Shown here: positions 36,391 through 44,803 of the stretch, piece after piece
Numbering within the stretch: position 1 is the stretch's first letter
How the letters are laid out: each line of letters begins with the position of its first letter
NCBI GenBank assembly: GCA_905234765.1
Contig: CAJOIF010000018.1
Span: 46,219 to 110,218 of the forward strand
Direction of reading: 5' to 3'
DNA length: 64,000 nt
DNA from: an uncultured Bacteroidales bacterium
GTDB lineage: Bacteria; Bacteroidota; Bacteroidia; Bacteroidales; F082
The notes under the pieces: generated by a model
Told to the model about the DNA's origin: nothing
Databases searched by the model: none
What the model saw: only the letters and a program-made list of their open reading frames with translations
Translations under genes and position numbers: made by a program

Positions 36391-37965
36391 ATGGCTTTTA
36401 TAGATGAAATCAATAGGCGACGCACCTTCGCTATCGTCAGCCACCCCGACGCGGGTAAGACCACTTTGACCGAGAAATTGTTGCTTTACGGTGGTGCCAT
36501 CCAAGTGGCTGGTGCCGTGAAGTCGAACAAGATCCGCAAGACCGCCACTTCCGACTGGATGGAAATCGAGCGGCAGCGTGGTATCTCGGTGGCCACCTCC
36601 GTTATGGGATTTGACTACAAGGATATCAAAATCAATATCTTGGACACGCCTGGCCATAAGGATTTTGCCGAAGACACTTTCCGTACGCTCACCGCTGTCG
36701 ATAGCGTCATCGTGGTGATAGATGCGGCCAAGGGAGTCGAGTCGCAGACAGAAAAGCTGGTCGAGGTATGCCGTATGAGAAATACGCCCATTATCGTGTT
36801 TATCAACAAGATGGACCGTCCTGGTAAGGATGCCTTTGAGCTGTTGGACAAAATCGAGCAAAAGCTGAACATCCGCCTCACCCCTTTGAGTTGGCCTATC
36901 AATATGGGACCCAAGTTCAAGGGCGTGTACAGTATCTACGATAAGAGCCTCTACCTATTCAACTCTGACAAGCAGCACATCACCGAGGGTATCGCTTTTG
37001 ACGACCTCAACAATCCCGAGTTGGATAAGATGCTGGGCGAGGATGCCGAGACCTTGCGTAACGAGACCGAGTTGGTGCAGGGCGTTTACGATGATTTCTC
37101 TCGCGAGGCCTATCTGAAGGGAGACATCTGCCCCGTGTTCTTTGGTTCGGCCTTAAACAACTTCGGTGTGAAGGAGTTGTTGGATTGTTTTATCCAGATT
37201 GCACCCACGCCCATTGGCCGCGACACGGTGGAACGTCGCATCGAGCCGACCGAGGAGAAGTTTACGGGCTTCGTTTTTAAGATCCACGCCAATATGGATC
37301 CCAACCACCGCGACCGTATCGCCTTCGTGCGCGTGGTGTCGGGTCGTTTCGAGCGTAACAAGAATTACTTCCATGTTCGCCAACGCCGCGAGCTGAAGTT
37401 CTCCAACCCGACAGCATTCATGGCGCAGAAAAAGTCCGTTCTTGACGAAGCCTATCCTGGCGACATCGTGGGTCTCTACGATGCCGGCAACTTCAAGATC
37501 GGCGACACCTTGACCGAGGGCGAAATCCTGAATTATAAAGGTATTCCGAGTTTCTCGCCTGAGCAGTTTCGCTATGTGGAGAACGCCGACCCGATGAAGT
37601 CGAAGCAGCTGGCCAAAGGCTTGGAACAACTCACCGACGAGGGTGTGGCACAGCTCTTTACGGGCAAGATGACGGGTCGCAAGATTATCGGCACGGTGGG
37701 CGAGTTGCAGTTTGAGGTCATCCAATACCGCCTGTTGCACGAGTACAACGCTTCCTGCCGCTATGAGCCGATTTCACTCTATAAAACCGCTTGGATTACC
37801 AGTGACAATGAAGCCCAACTTGCTGATTTCAAGATGCGTAAGGCTCTCAATCTTGCAGAAGACAAGGAAGGCCGCGACGTGTTTTTAGCCGAGTCTCCTT
37901 ATGCCTTGCAAATGGCGATGGAGAAGTACCCCGACATCGAGTTCCATTTCACTTCGGAGTTTTGA
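36391..37965 (+). CDS. prfC: Peptide chain release factor 3
   Basis: 524 residues. GTPase motifs: [15 protein letters not shown] (G1), [12 protein letters not shown] (switch I region), [14 protein letters not shown] (G3) and [12 protein letters not shown] (G4, NKMD). Domain II and the RF3 C terminus ([11 protein letters not shown]) are present at normal length. RF3 recycles RF1/RF2 from the ribosome after termination. No promoter box is obvious between the tRNA-Asp terminator and the ATG, so expression may come through from the tRNA promoter. Confidence 0.95.
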   Translation: MAFIDEINRRRTFAIVSHPDAGKTTLTEKLLLYGGAIQVAGAVKSNKIRKTATSDWMEIERQRGISVATSVMGFDYKDIKINILDTPGHKDFAEDTFRTLTAVDSVIVVIDAAKGVESQTEKLVEVCRMRNTPIIVFINKMDRPGKDAFELLDKIEQKLNIRLTPLSWPINMGPKFKGVYSIYDKSLYLFNSDKQHITEGIAFDDLNNPELDKMLGEDAETLRNETELVQGVYDDFSREAYLKGDICPVFFGSALNNFGVKELLDCFIQIAPTPIGRDTVERRIEPTEEKFTGFVFKIHANMDPNHRDRIAFVRVVSGRFERNKNYFHVRQRRELKFSNPTAFMAQKKSVLDEAYPGDIVGLYDAGNFKIGDTLTEGEILNYKGIPSFSPEQFRYVENADPMKSKQLAKGLEQLTDEGVAQLFTGKMTGRKIIGTVGELQFEVIQYRLLHEYNASCRYEPISLYKTAWITSDNEAQLADFKMRKALNLAEDKEGRDVFLAESPYALQMAMEKYPDIEFHFTSEF

Positions 37966-38012
37966 TTTTTTGGATTTGTAGAACAATTCTATTATTGCCA
38001 AGCCTTTTTTTG

Positions 38013-38020
38013 TACCTTTG
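38013..38020 (+). promoter_or_regulatory. Promoter -7 box for a possible small RNA or a long leader
   Basis: TACCTTTG, 48 nt after the prfC stop. It drives either a transcript ending at the 38169 terminator or a 200-nt leader for the gene at 38227. Confidence 0.7.
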
Positions 38021-38024
38021 CATC

Positions 38025-38169
38025 CTCAAAAAAGCACAAAAGTAATGCTAAATCGTTGTAAATCATTGGTTTTCAATAGAATATACAGGGGGGGGTAGAT
38101 CTCCGCTCCAAACTTTTGTGTGCAACTTATCCAAGGCAGGGCAAACTGGCTCTGTCTTGGATTTTTTTT
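38025..38169 (+). ncRNA. Candidate small RNA (or attenuated leader) with a G8 tract
   Basis: About 145 nt from the expected start site of the 38013 promoter to a strong terminator (arms 38131-38142 and 38149-38160, loop AAACTG, then eight T). No reading frame fills it. A run of eight G lies at 38088-38095, followed by GTAGATCTCC, which can pair with it. It could be an independent small RNA, or a leader whose hairpin attenuates the downstream operon. I do not recognise a named RNA family. Confidence 0.35.
38131..38169 (+). terminator. Strong intrinsic terminator upstream of the CTERM-tailed gene
   Basis: 12-bp stem CCAAGGCAGGGC with GCTCTGTCTTGG (two G-U pairs), then eight T. It lies between the 38013 promoter and the 38227 gene. 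Confidence 0.75.
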
Positions 38170-38226
38170 GTCTTGAATCTTTAAATCTTAAATCTTTAAA
38201 TCCTCAAAGTTTAATCTCAAAATCAA
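38170..38226 (+). repeat. AATCTTTAAA-type low-complexity tandem tract
   Basis: Several near-repeats of a nine- to ten-base unit (AATCTTTAA, ATCTTAA) between the terminator and the 38227 gene. The length looks variable. No promoter box is seen inside it. Confidence 0.6.
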
Positions 38227-38568
38227 ATGTTCAAAAGCAACAACAAATTACAAGCATTAGTGTTCTCGCTTGGGCTGGCAGCCTTGATGTTGCCGTCTAC
38301 TACGCTGAGCGCCCAGACGGGCGGCGGGCTGTTTGGCAGGGGCGAGAGCGTCAAAAGCTATGACCAAGGCAGCAGAGGATTGACCAATGTTGCAACTACT
38401 AATAATATCGTCAACCAGGGCTTCGGCGACAACGGTGGCACCATCGTAACGAACCAATCATTCGGCGAGGTCCCCGTGAGTAACGGCCTGTTTATCCTTG
38501 CTGTGGCAGGTGCAGGTTATGCAATCAAAAAAAGAAGAAAGCAATTAACAAAATACGACAAAAAATGA
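38227..38568 (+). CDS. Small exported protein with CTERM-like C-terminal anchor
   Basis: 113 residues. Signal peptide about 1-29 (ending TLSAQ), then a Gly/Asn-rich body of about 50 residues. The C-terminal end is tripartite: a short motif EVPVSNG, a hydrophobic helix LFILAVAGAGYAI and a basic cluster KKRRKQ. That layout is like LPXTG, PEP-CTERM and other sorted tails. Similar endings (PLGSG or PVSNG, helix, Lys/Arg) recur in Bacteroidales proteins, but I know of no named sortase for them. Its stop overlaps the next gene by 4 nt, so the two are coupled. Confidence 0.65.
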   Translation: MFKSNNKLQALVFSLGLAALMLPSTTLSAQTGGGLFGRGESVKSYDQGSRGLTNVATTNNIVNQGFGDNGGTIVTNQSFGEVPVSNGLFILAVAGAGYAIKKRRKQLTKYDKK

Positions 38569-39917
38569 GAAAAACAAGCATGTTATTAATAGCTATGGCA
38601 CTGATGCTCGGCATGAGCCAGTGCAAGAAGAATGATGAAGTGTCACAAGAAGTGAATGACGGCATCGTGACAATAACCCTCAACGTAGGCGACAGTGGCG
38701 ATGGCTCAAAACATAGCGTCAACACCACTACTGGCGCAGTTAGTTACACAAGCGGTGACGTGCTGTATGTGGCCAGCGAAGGCGTATATCTCGGCACGAT
38801 GTCATATAGCGGTGGTGGCACTTTCTCGGGAACTGTCAACACACCTACGGTTGGCAAACCTATGTATTTCTTCTTCTTTGGAGGAAAAACGCCAAACGAG
38901 GACCTCACTGCAGGCACTTCAACCTCGTGCACTGTGACTATAAGCGACCAGATGACCAATCTTCCGGTTATATCGTGTGCAGCATCAAATGAAAACTATG
39001 TTGACGGAAACACCACATACACCGCCAAACTCCTCAACAAATGCGCTTTGGTGAAATTCTCGTCGAACGTTACGTCTAATGTTATAAATATCCGCGACAT
39101 GAATACTGTGGCCAGCGTTAGTTTTGCTGGCAATATCGATGCAGGTACAACGGGTGCTGTGAGTATTTCAACAGACGGCGACGGTGTGGGGTGGGCTATC
39201 CTGCTCCCACAAGATGCAGTGAATGGTGCCACCGTTACCGCTTCAGGATATAAAAGTGGCACATGCAATGTCCCGCAAATAACAACGAATATGTTTTATA
39301 CAACAGGTGTCAGCATATCCCTTGAGCCCGCAGCTTTTATTGCTGGCATGTATTCTGTAAGTGCAAATACAAGAGTTAACTTCTCAAAGAGTAATTTGGT
39401 GTATTATGACGAAAAATACAGATTTCCAGATGGTCAAAGCAATTATAATACTACTTATGGCAGATTTCAATGGTCAACGGCTAGTAATATAAGCACACAA
39501 ACTATTTATGACAGCGACGGCACTACAAGTTATGGTACAGGTTGGAGAGCATTGACCGGAAATGAATATAACTATTTGTTAGGTACCCGTACTGTTAATG
39601 GTGGTCAAGGCTCCGGTTATAGCTACACGTTGGGACAAAGTGTCAATAATGTGGATGGTTTGGTTTTGTATCCTGATGGATATACAGGCGACCTTTATAC
39701 CGGTAGCGATTGGGATGTGTTTGAGGAGGCTGGCTGTGTGTTTCTGCCTGTCGGAGGCTGGTCAGATTATCCATATCAGGGTTGGTACTGGTCAAGTTCA
39801 TATCATTCAGCTAAAGGAAATGCTTATGCTTTTAGTTTTTTTTCGAGCACTTACGGAGTTGGAGCTCTTAATGAGATTAAAAACATTTCAATCCGCTTGG
39901 TTCGTGATGTTGAATAA
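38565..39917 (+). CDS. Fimbrillin-like lipoprotein with a C-type-lectin-like C-terminal domain
   Basis: 450 residues. The lipoprotein signal ends at Cys20 (MSQC). Residues about 30-255 follow the fimbrillin/FimB-like pattern (VTITLNVGDSG, GDVLYVASEGVYLG, CALVKFSSNV, GWAILLPQD). From about 265 a second domain begins FSVSANTRVNFSKSNLVYY-like and ends GWYWSSSYHSAKGNAYAF and IRLVRDVE. This is a Bacteroidales FISUMP/DUF1566-like fold, as seen in variable proteins of diversity-generating retroelements. No reverse transcriptase is nearby. Its ATG overlaps the stop of the CTERM-tailed gene by 4 nt, and the 3' part is AT-richer than its neighbours. Confidence 0.75.
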   Translation: MRKTSMLLIAMALMLGMSQCKKNDEVSQEVNDGIVTITLNVGDSGDGSKHSVNTTTGAVSYTSGDVLYVASEGVYLGTMSYSGGGTFSGTVNTPTVGKPMYFFFFGGKTPNEDLTAGTSTSCTVTISDQMTNLPVISCAASNENYVDGNTTYTAKLLNKCALVKFSSNVTSNVINIRDMNTVASVSFAGNIDAGTTGAVSISTDGDGVGWAILLPQDAVNGATVTASGYKSGTCNVPQITTNMFYTTGVSISLEPAAFIAGMYSVSANTRVNFSKSNLVYYDEKYRFPDGQSNYNTTYGRFQWSTASNISTQTIYDSDGTTSYGTGWRALTGNEYNYLLGTRTVNGGQGSGYSYTLGQSVNNVDGLVLYPDGYTGDLYTGSDWDVFEEAGCVFLPVGGWSDYPYQGWYWSSSYHSAKGNAYAFSFFSSTYGVGALNEIKNISIRLVRDVE

Positions 39918-39943
39918 TCCGATGAGATAGACGGTTTGTTTGT

Positions 39944-39975
39944 AGAGACGTAGCGCGCTATGTCTCTTTTTTTTG
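39944..39975 (+). terminator. Terminator after the fimbrillin-like gene, made of an AGAGACG palindrome (family R1)
   Basis: AGAGACGTAGCG (39944-39955) and CGCTATGTCTCT (39956-39967) are near-perfect inverse complements and are followed by eight T. The same palindromic family occurs without a T tract in coding sequence at 56018-56041 and 63458-63479. Confidence 0.7.
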
Positions 39976-39995
39976 TCTGCCTGTCAGGATGCTGC

Positions 39996-40013
39996 CGTAG
40001 GTCACGACCTACG
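39996..40013. repeat. CGTAGGTC palindrome (family R5)
   Basis: CGTAGGTC and GACCTACG with a 2-nt centre. It lies in the gap between the fimbrillin-like gene and mscL, next to an R1 copy. Only one copy is in the window, so the repeat call is from recall of similar palindromes. Confidence 0.45.
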
Positions 40014-40059
40014 TTTGAGAAAAACTGAAGAAAAATTTGTCTGTTCCAACAGAAACTCC

Positions 40060-40067
40060 TACTTTTG
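40060..40067 (+). promoter_or_regulatory. Promoter -7 box for mscL
   Basis: TACTTTTG, 73 nt before the mscL ATG at 40141. Confidence 0.65.
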
Positions 40068-40140
40068 TGGTGAAAAACAGTTAAACGAATCGAAGATTCA
40101 ACGAAGTTAATTCAACAATCAACAACTAAACATCATCGCT

Positions 40141-40566
40141 ATGGGTAAATTTATGCAAGAATTCAAGGAGTTTGCCATGAAGGGCAACGTCATGGACATG
40201 GCTGTCGGTGTGGTCATCGGCGGTGCATTCGGAAAAATTGTGTCGTCATTGGTGTCCGACATTATCATGCCGCTTATTGGTGCCATCACGGGCGGCCTTA
40301 ACTTCACCGATTGGAAGTGGGTGATTCGCGAAGCCGTCATGGATGGCGAGACTGTGGTGACGCCCGAGTTGTGCCTGACTTGGGGTAATTTCCTGCAAGT
40401 CGTTTTTGACTTCATCATCATTGCTTTCTCCATCTTCTTGGTGATCAAGGGTATCAACAAGATGAAGAAGCAACCTGAACCAGAGCCGGAAGCCCCTGCT
40501 GCTCCCGCCGGTCCGACGCAAGAGGAACTCCTCGCCGAAATCCGCGACTTGCTGAAGAATAAATAA
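40141..40566 (+). CDS. mscL: Large-conductance mechanosensitive channel MscL
   Basis: 141 residues. The TM1 core KGNVMDMAVGVVIGGAFGKIVSSL and the following SDIIMP are the MscL signature. TM2 is at about 75-100 (FLQVVFDFIIIAFSIFLVIKG), and the C terminus is a charged Pro/Glu-rich linker plus helix. MscL opens as a pentamer under membrane tension to release solutes on osmotic downshock. It has its own promoter and terminator, so it is a single-gene unit. Confidence 0.95.
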   Translation: MGKFMQEFKEFAMKGNVMDMAVGVVIGGAFGKIVSSLVSDIIMPLIGAITGGLNFTDWKWVIREAVMDGETVVTPELCLTWGNFLQVVFDFIIIAFSIFLVIKGINKMKKQPEPEPEAPAAPAGPTQEELLAEIRDLLKNK

Positions 40567-40589
40567 GGGCTCTTGATTGGGTAAGTAAT

Positions 40590-40627
40590 GAAAAAGCATC
40601 CGGTGACGGATGCTTTTTCGTTTTTGA
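40590..40627 (+). terminator. Intrinsic terminator after mscL
   Basis: 13-bp stem GAAAAAGCATCCG (40590-40602) with CGGATGCTTTTTC (40607-40619), loop GTGA, then GTTTTTG. Confidence 0.85.
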
Positions 40628-40635
40628 AAAATTAC

Positions 40636-40643
40636 TATATTTG
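40636..40643 (+). promoter_or_regulatory. Promoter -7 box for the CHU_C-type secreted protein
   Basis: TATATTTG, 18 nt before ATG 40662. Confidence 0.6.
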
Positions 40644-40661
40644 CAATTTCAAATGTGAAAA

Positions 40662-42986
40662 ATGAATGCAACGCACATAGGTTCACTTCGGCATACCGAA
40701 CGACGTAGGAGAGAGCGTATCTATGCCTTCAAACTCCTCGGAATGACATGTGCGTTATTGTTCTGTTTCGTCTTCCCCGCGAAGGCGACGCATCAACGTG
40801 CCGCTGAAATCACCTATTCATGGATTGGAGGCAACGCCTACGAATTCACGTTGACCACTTATAACGTCCCCAATGAGGCATGGAGTCAGCGTGATTCCCT
40901 TTTGGTGAAATGGGGCGATGGCTCCGAGGAGTACGTTCCCCGTTTGTATTGGGTTAATTTGGATTCGGACTGCACCAAGAACACCTACAAGCAAGTCCAT
41001 AATTATTCCTCGAACGGCACCTATGTTATCAGTATGGAGGATGCCAACCGCAATTATGGGGTCATCAACGTACCTAATTCCGTGATGGTGCCGATGCATA
41101 TCGAGACGGAACTGGTCATCAATCCGTTTTTGGGACATAACAATTCGGTACAACTGCTGAACGCCCCGCTTGATAGGGGCTGTGTGGGTGAGTTGTATCT
41201 GCACAATCCTTCGGCTTACGACCCCGATGGCGATAGCCTGAGTTACCGGTTGGTCAACTGTAAGGGGCAGGACGGTATGGAGATCGCTGGATACAGTATG
41301 CCGCAAGCGTCCCAGTCGTTTGGCATTGACGCACTCACGGGTGAGTTGCGTTGGGATGTTCCCCTGATGCAGGGTGAATACAACGTTGCCATCATGGTGG
41401 AGGAGTGGCGTCATGGCGTGAGAATCGGCTCTGTGGTGCGGGATATGCAAATCCTGATTTCATCGTGCGACAACAGCGTGCCGCAAATCCAATGCGACGA
41501 ACGTTTTTGCTTGGTGGCTGGCGAACGGCTCGAGTTTGTTATTTCAGCTTCCGACCCCGACTACGACAATGTCACCTTGTCTGCCACTGGGGCACCCTTC
41601 GAGGTGGCGGTCAGTCCTGCGACGCTGACCCCAGAAACAGCCTACGGACAGCATCCTGAGATGGAGTTTGCATGGAACACGACCTTCTCCCATATTCGGA
41701 ATACACCCTATCAGGTTGTCATCCATGCCCGAGATGATGATACGCCTGTCAACTTGACTAACGTAAAGACGGTGAATATCAGTGTGATGGGGCCAAAAGT
41801 GCAGGGCTTTATGGCGGAAGCCAATGGTAATAATGCAGTTTTATCGTGGTCAACCTATCCCTGTCACAATGCTGTGGCGCTGTTGATATACCGCAAGGTG
41901 GGTTGCGATGGCTACGAACCTGACGATTGCGAGACAGGCATCCGCAGTGGCTATGGGCTTATCGCTACGCTGAACGATGTAACGACTGCTACTTACACCG
42001 ATTCCGGACTCTCGCAAGGCATCTCCTACGAATACCGTATTCTGGCCCAATTCCCCGACGGGGCCTTGAGCATCGTTAGTGATGCTGCTTGTGTGGAACT
42101 GAAGAACGACTGCCCATTGATGACCCATGTCAGCAACGACAGTATCGACCTCATATCGGGTCACGTCATCACCTGTTGGGCCAATCCGAAAGAGATTGAG
42201 GAACAATATGTTGCGCCGTACAACTACACCTTGATCCGCATCCTTGATGGTGCCACCTCCATCGTTTACGAAGGTGCCGACACCACTTTCCTCGACACCA
42301 GCCTTGATTTGACGGAGGTCACGTCATTGATCTATAAAGTTCAGATGCATGATGCCCACCAGCAACTGATGGGTGAGAGCGAGTCTGCTTCTGCCGTTCT
42401 GCTTTCGGCTAACGGCACCCATGGCACGGCCAACCTATCGTGGACAGAAGCCGTTTCTTGGCACGTTGACAGCACACAGGTTTTCAAAGAGGTGAACAAT
42501 CATTTCGTTAAGGTGGCTTCTGTGATGGGTTTTGATTTTACGGATGAGGATGTGGAGAGTGAGGAAACCTATCGTTATTATGTGCGTACCTTTGGACATT
42601 ACACTCGCACGGACATCCTGCGGCCTTTGGTGAATTACTCTGCCATCGTGAGTGTGCGTATCGGTCACGAAGACCCATCGTTGGAGGAGTTTTCCTACGA
42701 ATTGCCCAACGTGTTCACGCCCAATGGCGACGAATACAATCCCGTGTTTGAACCTAAAGTGACGGGTGCCGACTTGATTGTGGGTGCCAAGACAGTCATT
42801 TTCAATCGTTGGGGAAATATCCTTTTCGATACCACCGACCCGCTCATCCAATGGGATGGCAAGAGCAAGCAGACGAAAATGGATTGTCCCACAGGCACTT
42901 ATTTCTACATTTGCGACATCACTTACCTGAGTCCGACCGGACTGAAAAAACTGCATTTCCAGGGGTCCATTATGATAGTCCGCTAA
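40662..42986 (+). CDS. Secreted multi-domain protein with gliding-motility (CHU_C, T9SS type B) C terminus
   Basis: 774 residues. A long basic N terminus precedes the signal helix LLGMTCALLFCFVFP. The body is PKD/Ig- and fibronectin-III-like: ITYSWIGGNAYEFTLTTYN, VKWGDGSEEYVPRLYW, YDPDGDSLSYRLVN at about 185-198, and fibronectin-III-type repeats at about 390-650 (GISYEYRILAQFP). The C terminus, ELPNVFTPNGDEYNPVF to HFQGSIMIVR, is the CHU_C/T9SS type B domain. Such proteins are carried to the surface, often with a PorP/SprF-like partner; none is next to it. Binding target unknown. Confidence 0.82.
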   Translation: MNATHIGSLRHTERRRRERIYAFKLLGMTCALLFCFVFPAKATHQRAAEITYSWIGGNAYEFTLTTYNVPNEAWSQRDSLLVKWGDGSEEYVPRLYWVNLDSDCTKNTYKQVHNYSSNGTYVISMEDANRNYGVINVPNSVMVPMHIETELVINPFLGHNNSVQLLNAPLDRGCVGELYLHNPSAYDPDGDSLSYRLVNCKGQDGMEIAGYSMPQASQSFGIDALTGELRWDVPLMQGEYNVAIMVEEWRHGVRIGSVVRDMQILISSCDNSVPQIQCDERFCLVAGERLEFVISASDPDYDNVTLSATGAPFEVAVSPATLTPETAYGQHPEMEFAWNTTFSHIRNTPYQVVIHARDDDTPVNLTNVKTVNISVMGPKVQGFMAEANGNNAVLSWSTYPCHNAVALLIYRKVGCDGYEPDDCETGIRSGYGLIATLNDVTTATYTDSGLSQGISYEYRILAQFPDGALSIVSDAACVELKNDCPLMTHVSNDSIDLISGHVITCWANPKEIEEQYVAPYNYTLIRILDGATSIVYEGADTTFLDTSLDLTEVTSLIYKVQMHDAHQQLMGESESASAVLLSANGTHGTANLSWTEAVSWHVDSTQVFKEVNNHFVKVASVMGFDFTDEDVESEETYRYYVRTFGHYTRTDILRPLVNYSAIVSVRIGHEDPSLEEFSYELPNVFTPNGDEYNPVFEPKVTGADLIVGAKTVIFNRWGNILFDTTDPLIQWDGKSKQTKMDCPTGTYFYICDITYLSPTGLKKLHFQGSIMIVR

Positions 42987-43000
42987 AAGGATGATGGATT

Positions 43001-43666
43001 TCAGTCGTTGCCCAGTTCTTTCAGCATTGGCACGAACTTGAAATCACCGAACGACTCCTTTCTTAAACTACCGTCTTCCAATTTGGTGATTTTCAGCATA
43101 GTCTGTCCTTCGCCGTCTGGATTGTCCATGGGGATGACCATGATGCCGCCTGTCTTCATTTGTGCCACGAGTGCTTCAGGGATGGAAGGTGCGCCCGCTG
43201 TGATGATGACGCGGTCGAAGGGGGCATAGGTAGGCAGTCCTTCAAAACCGTCGCCTAAGAAAGGTTTCACGCGGAAGGGGAGCTGCTCGAGGATTTCCTT
43301 GGTCTTGAAATAGAGGTTGCGTTGCCTTTCGATGGAGAACACTTTGGCTCCCATGGCTGCTAAAACGCAAGCCTGATAGCCGGATCCAGTACCGATTTCA
43401 AGCACTTTCATGCCTTTCTCGACTTGCAATAGCTGGGTCTGGAACGCAACGGTATGCGGTTGGGAGATGGTCTGTCCCGATCCGATGGGGAAGGCTTGGT
43501 CTTGGTAGGCCAGCTCGACAAATGATGAGTCCAAGAAAACATGGCGCGGCACCTCTCCGATGGCAGCCAAGACCGCCTCGTCTGTGATGCCCTTGGCCCG
43601 CAAGGTATCGACAAGTTGCTTGCGCAGGCCTTTGGCGCGGTAGGTATCTTCCAAGTGGGTGTTCAT
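43001..43666 (-). CDS. pcm: Protein-L-isoaspartate O-methyltransferase
   Basis: 221 residues. The PCMT signature blocks are HVFLDSSFVELAYQDQAFPIGSGQT, ISQPHTVAFQTQLL and the SAM motif VLEIGTGSGYQACVLAAMG, plus DRVIITAGAPSIPEALVAQMKTGG. The enzyme methylates isoaspartyl residues in damaged proteins so they can be repaired, using the SAM made by MetK. It is divergent from the Gfo/Idh gene, and the 94-nt gap holds that gene's promoter. Confidence 0.92.
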   Translation of the reverse strand: MNTHLEDTYRAKGLRKQLVDTLRAKGITDEAVLAAIGEVPRHVFLDSSFVELAYQDQAFPIGSGQTISQPHTVAFQTQLLQVEKGMKVLEIGTGSGYQACVLAAMGAKVFSIERQRNLYFKTKEILEQLPFRVKPFLGDGFEGLPTYAPFDRVIITAGAPSIPEALVAQMKTGGIMVIPMDNPDGEGQTMLKITKLEDGSLRKESFGDFKFVPMLKELGND

Positions 43667-43735
43667 TTTTGTTTATCGCGGCGCGAAATTACGGCAAACT
43701 TTGCTTGCTTCGTACCTCACAATGACAAAAAAAAC

Positions 43736-43743
43736 TATTTTTG
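43736..43743 (+). promoter_or_regulatory. Promoter -7 box for the Gfo/Idh gene
   Basis: TATTTTTG, 17 nt before ATG 43761. It falls inside the longer open frame beginning at 43659, which supports the later start. Confidence 0.7.
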
Positions 43744-43760
43744 CGGAAATTTTTCCGTTT

Positions 43761-44747
43761 ATGCTGAAAATAGGAGTTTTGGGTGCAGGACATTTGGGCA
43801 AAATCCATATCAACTGTATCAAACAGATAGAACAATATGAGCTGTTGGGTTTCTATGACGCTTCCGTTGAAACGGCCCGTCAGGTGGAGGCTGAGATGAA
43901 CGTGAGGAGCTTCGATTCCATTGATTTATTGATTGATGCGGTGGACGTGGTCGACATCGTTACTCCAACCATTTGCCATTTTGAGTGTGCTGCCAAAGCC
44001 TTGAAGAAACGCAAGCATGTCTTCATTGAGAAGCCCATCGTGGCCACGCCCGATGAGGCCAATGCCTTGAAGAAGATGGCCGATGAAGCTGGCGTGAAAG
44101 TGCAAGTGGGTCATGTGGAGCGTTTCAATCCGGCCTTCATCGCGGCAGAACCCTTCATTGGCGAACCTTTGTTTATTGAGGCGCACCGCTTGGCACAATT
44201 CAACCCGAGAGGGACGGATGTCCCTGTGGTCCTTGACCTTATGGTGCACGACCTTGACATCCTTCTCACCATCGTCAAGTCGTCCATCACCCACATTAGT
44301 GCGAGTGGCGTCAGCATTGTCAGCCCGACCCCCGACATCGCCAATGTGCGAATCGAGTTTGAGAACGGCACGGTAGCCAACCTCACCGCCTCGCGCCTCT
44401 CCATGAAATACATGCGCAAGACCCGTATCTTCCAGCGCGATGCCTACATCACTGTTGATTTTCTGGACAAGAAGGCGGAGGTGTTCCGTATCAACGACAC
44501 AGTGGACGACACCAATCCCTTGTCAACCATCATTACCTTGGCTGATGGCTCGGAGAAGCAGATTACCTTTGAAATGCCTGAGATCCACCCGATTAACGCC
44601 ATCAAGACGGAATTGGAGAGCTTCTACGGCGCCATTGTTCACAACACCACTCCGACAGTTACTATCGACGATGGCATCAATGTCCTCAAATTGGCTTATC
44701 GCATCCTTGAGGCGGTGGAGTGTTCCAGCATCAAGGTGAAGAAATAA
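43761..44747 (+). CDS. Gfo/Idh/MocA family oxidoreductase
   Basis: 328 residues from ATG 43761 (MLKIGVLGAGHLGKIHI); the frame from 43659 crosses the promoter. The Rossmann motif is GVLGAGHLG; the catalytic EKPIVATPDEA and the conserved His in DLMVHDLDI follow. Members oxidise or reduce sugars or related compounds with NAD(P). The relatives I recall are cytoplasmic sugar dehydrogenases, but the substrate is not known. The lipoprotein gene at 44804 follows after about 55 nt. Confidence 0.88.
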   Translation: MLKIGVLGAGHLGKIHINCIKQIEQYELLGFYDASVETARQVEAEMNVRSFDSIDLLIDAVDVVDIVTPTICHFECAAKALKKRKHVFIEKPIVATPDEANALKKMADEAGVKVQVGHVERFNPAFIAAEPFIGEPLFIEAHRLAQFNPRGTDVPVVLDLMVHDLDILLTIVKSSITHISASGVSIVSPTPDIANVRIEFENGTVANLTASRLSMKYMRKTRIFQRDAYITVDFLDKKAEVFRINDTVDDTNPLSTIITLADGSEKQITFEMPEIHPINAIKTELESFYGAIVHNTTPTVTIDDGINVLKLAYRILEAVECSSIKVKK

Positions 44748-44803
44748 ACGTTCTGACCAACAATAATAAACACATATTTTCCGTTTCCCTAAAAACCATC
44801 GTT

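Noticed and set aside
39918..40140. A diversity-generating retroelement next to the fimbrillin-like gene
   Set aside because: No reverse transcriptase frame or template repeat is present in the gap or nearby; only palindromes and the mscL promoter.
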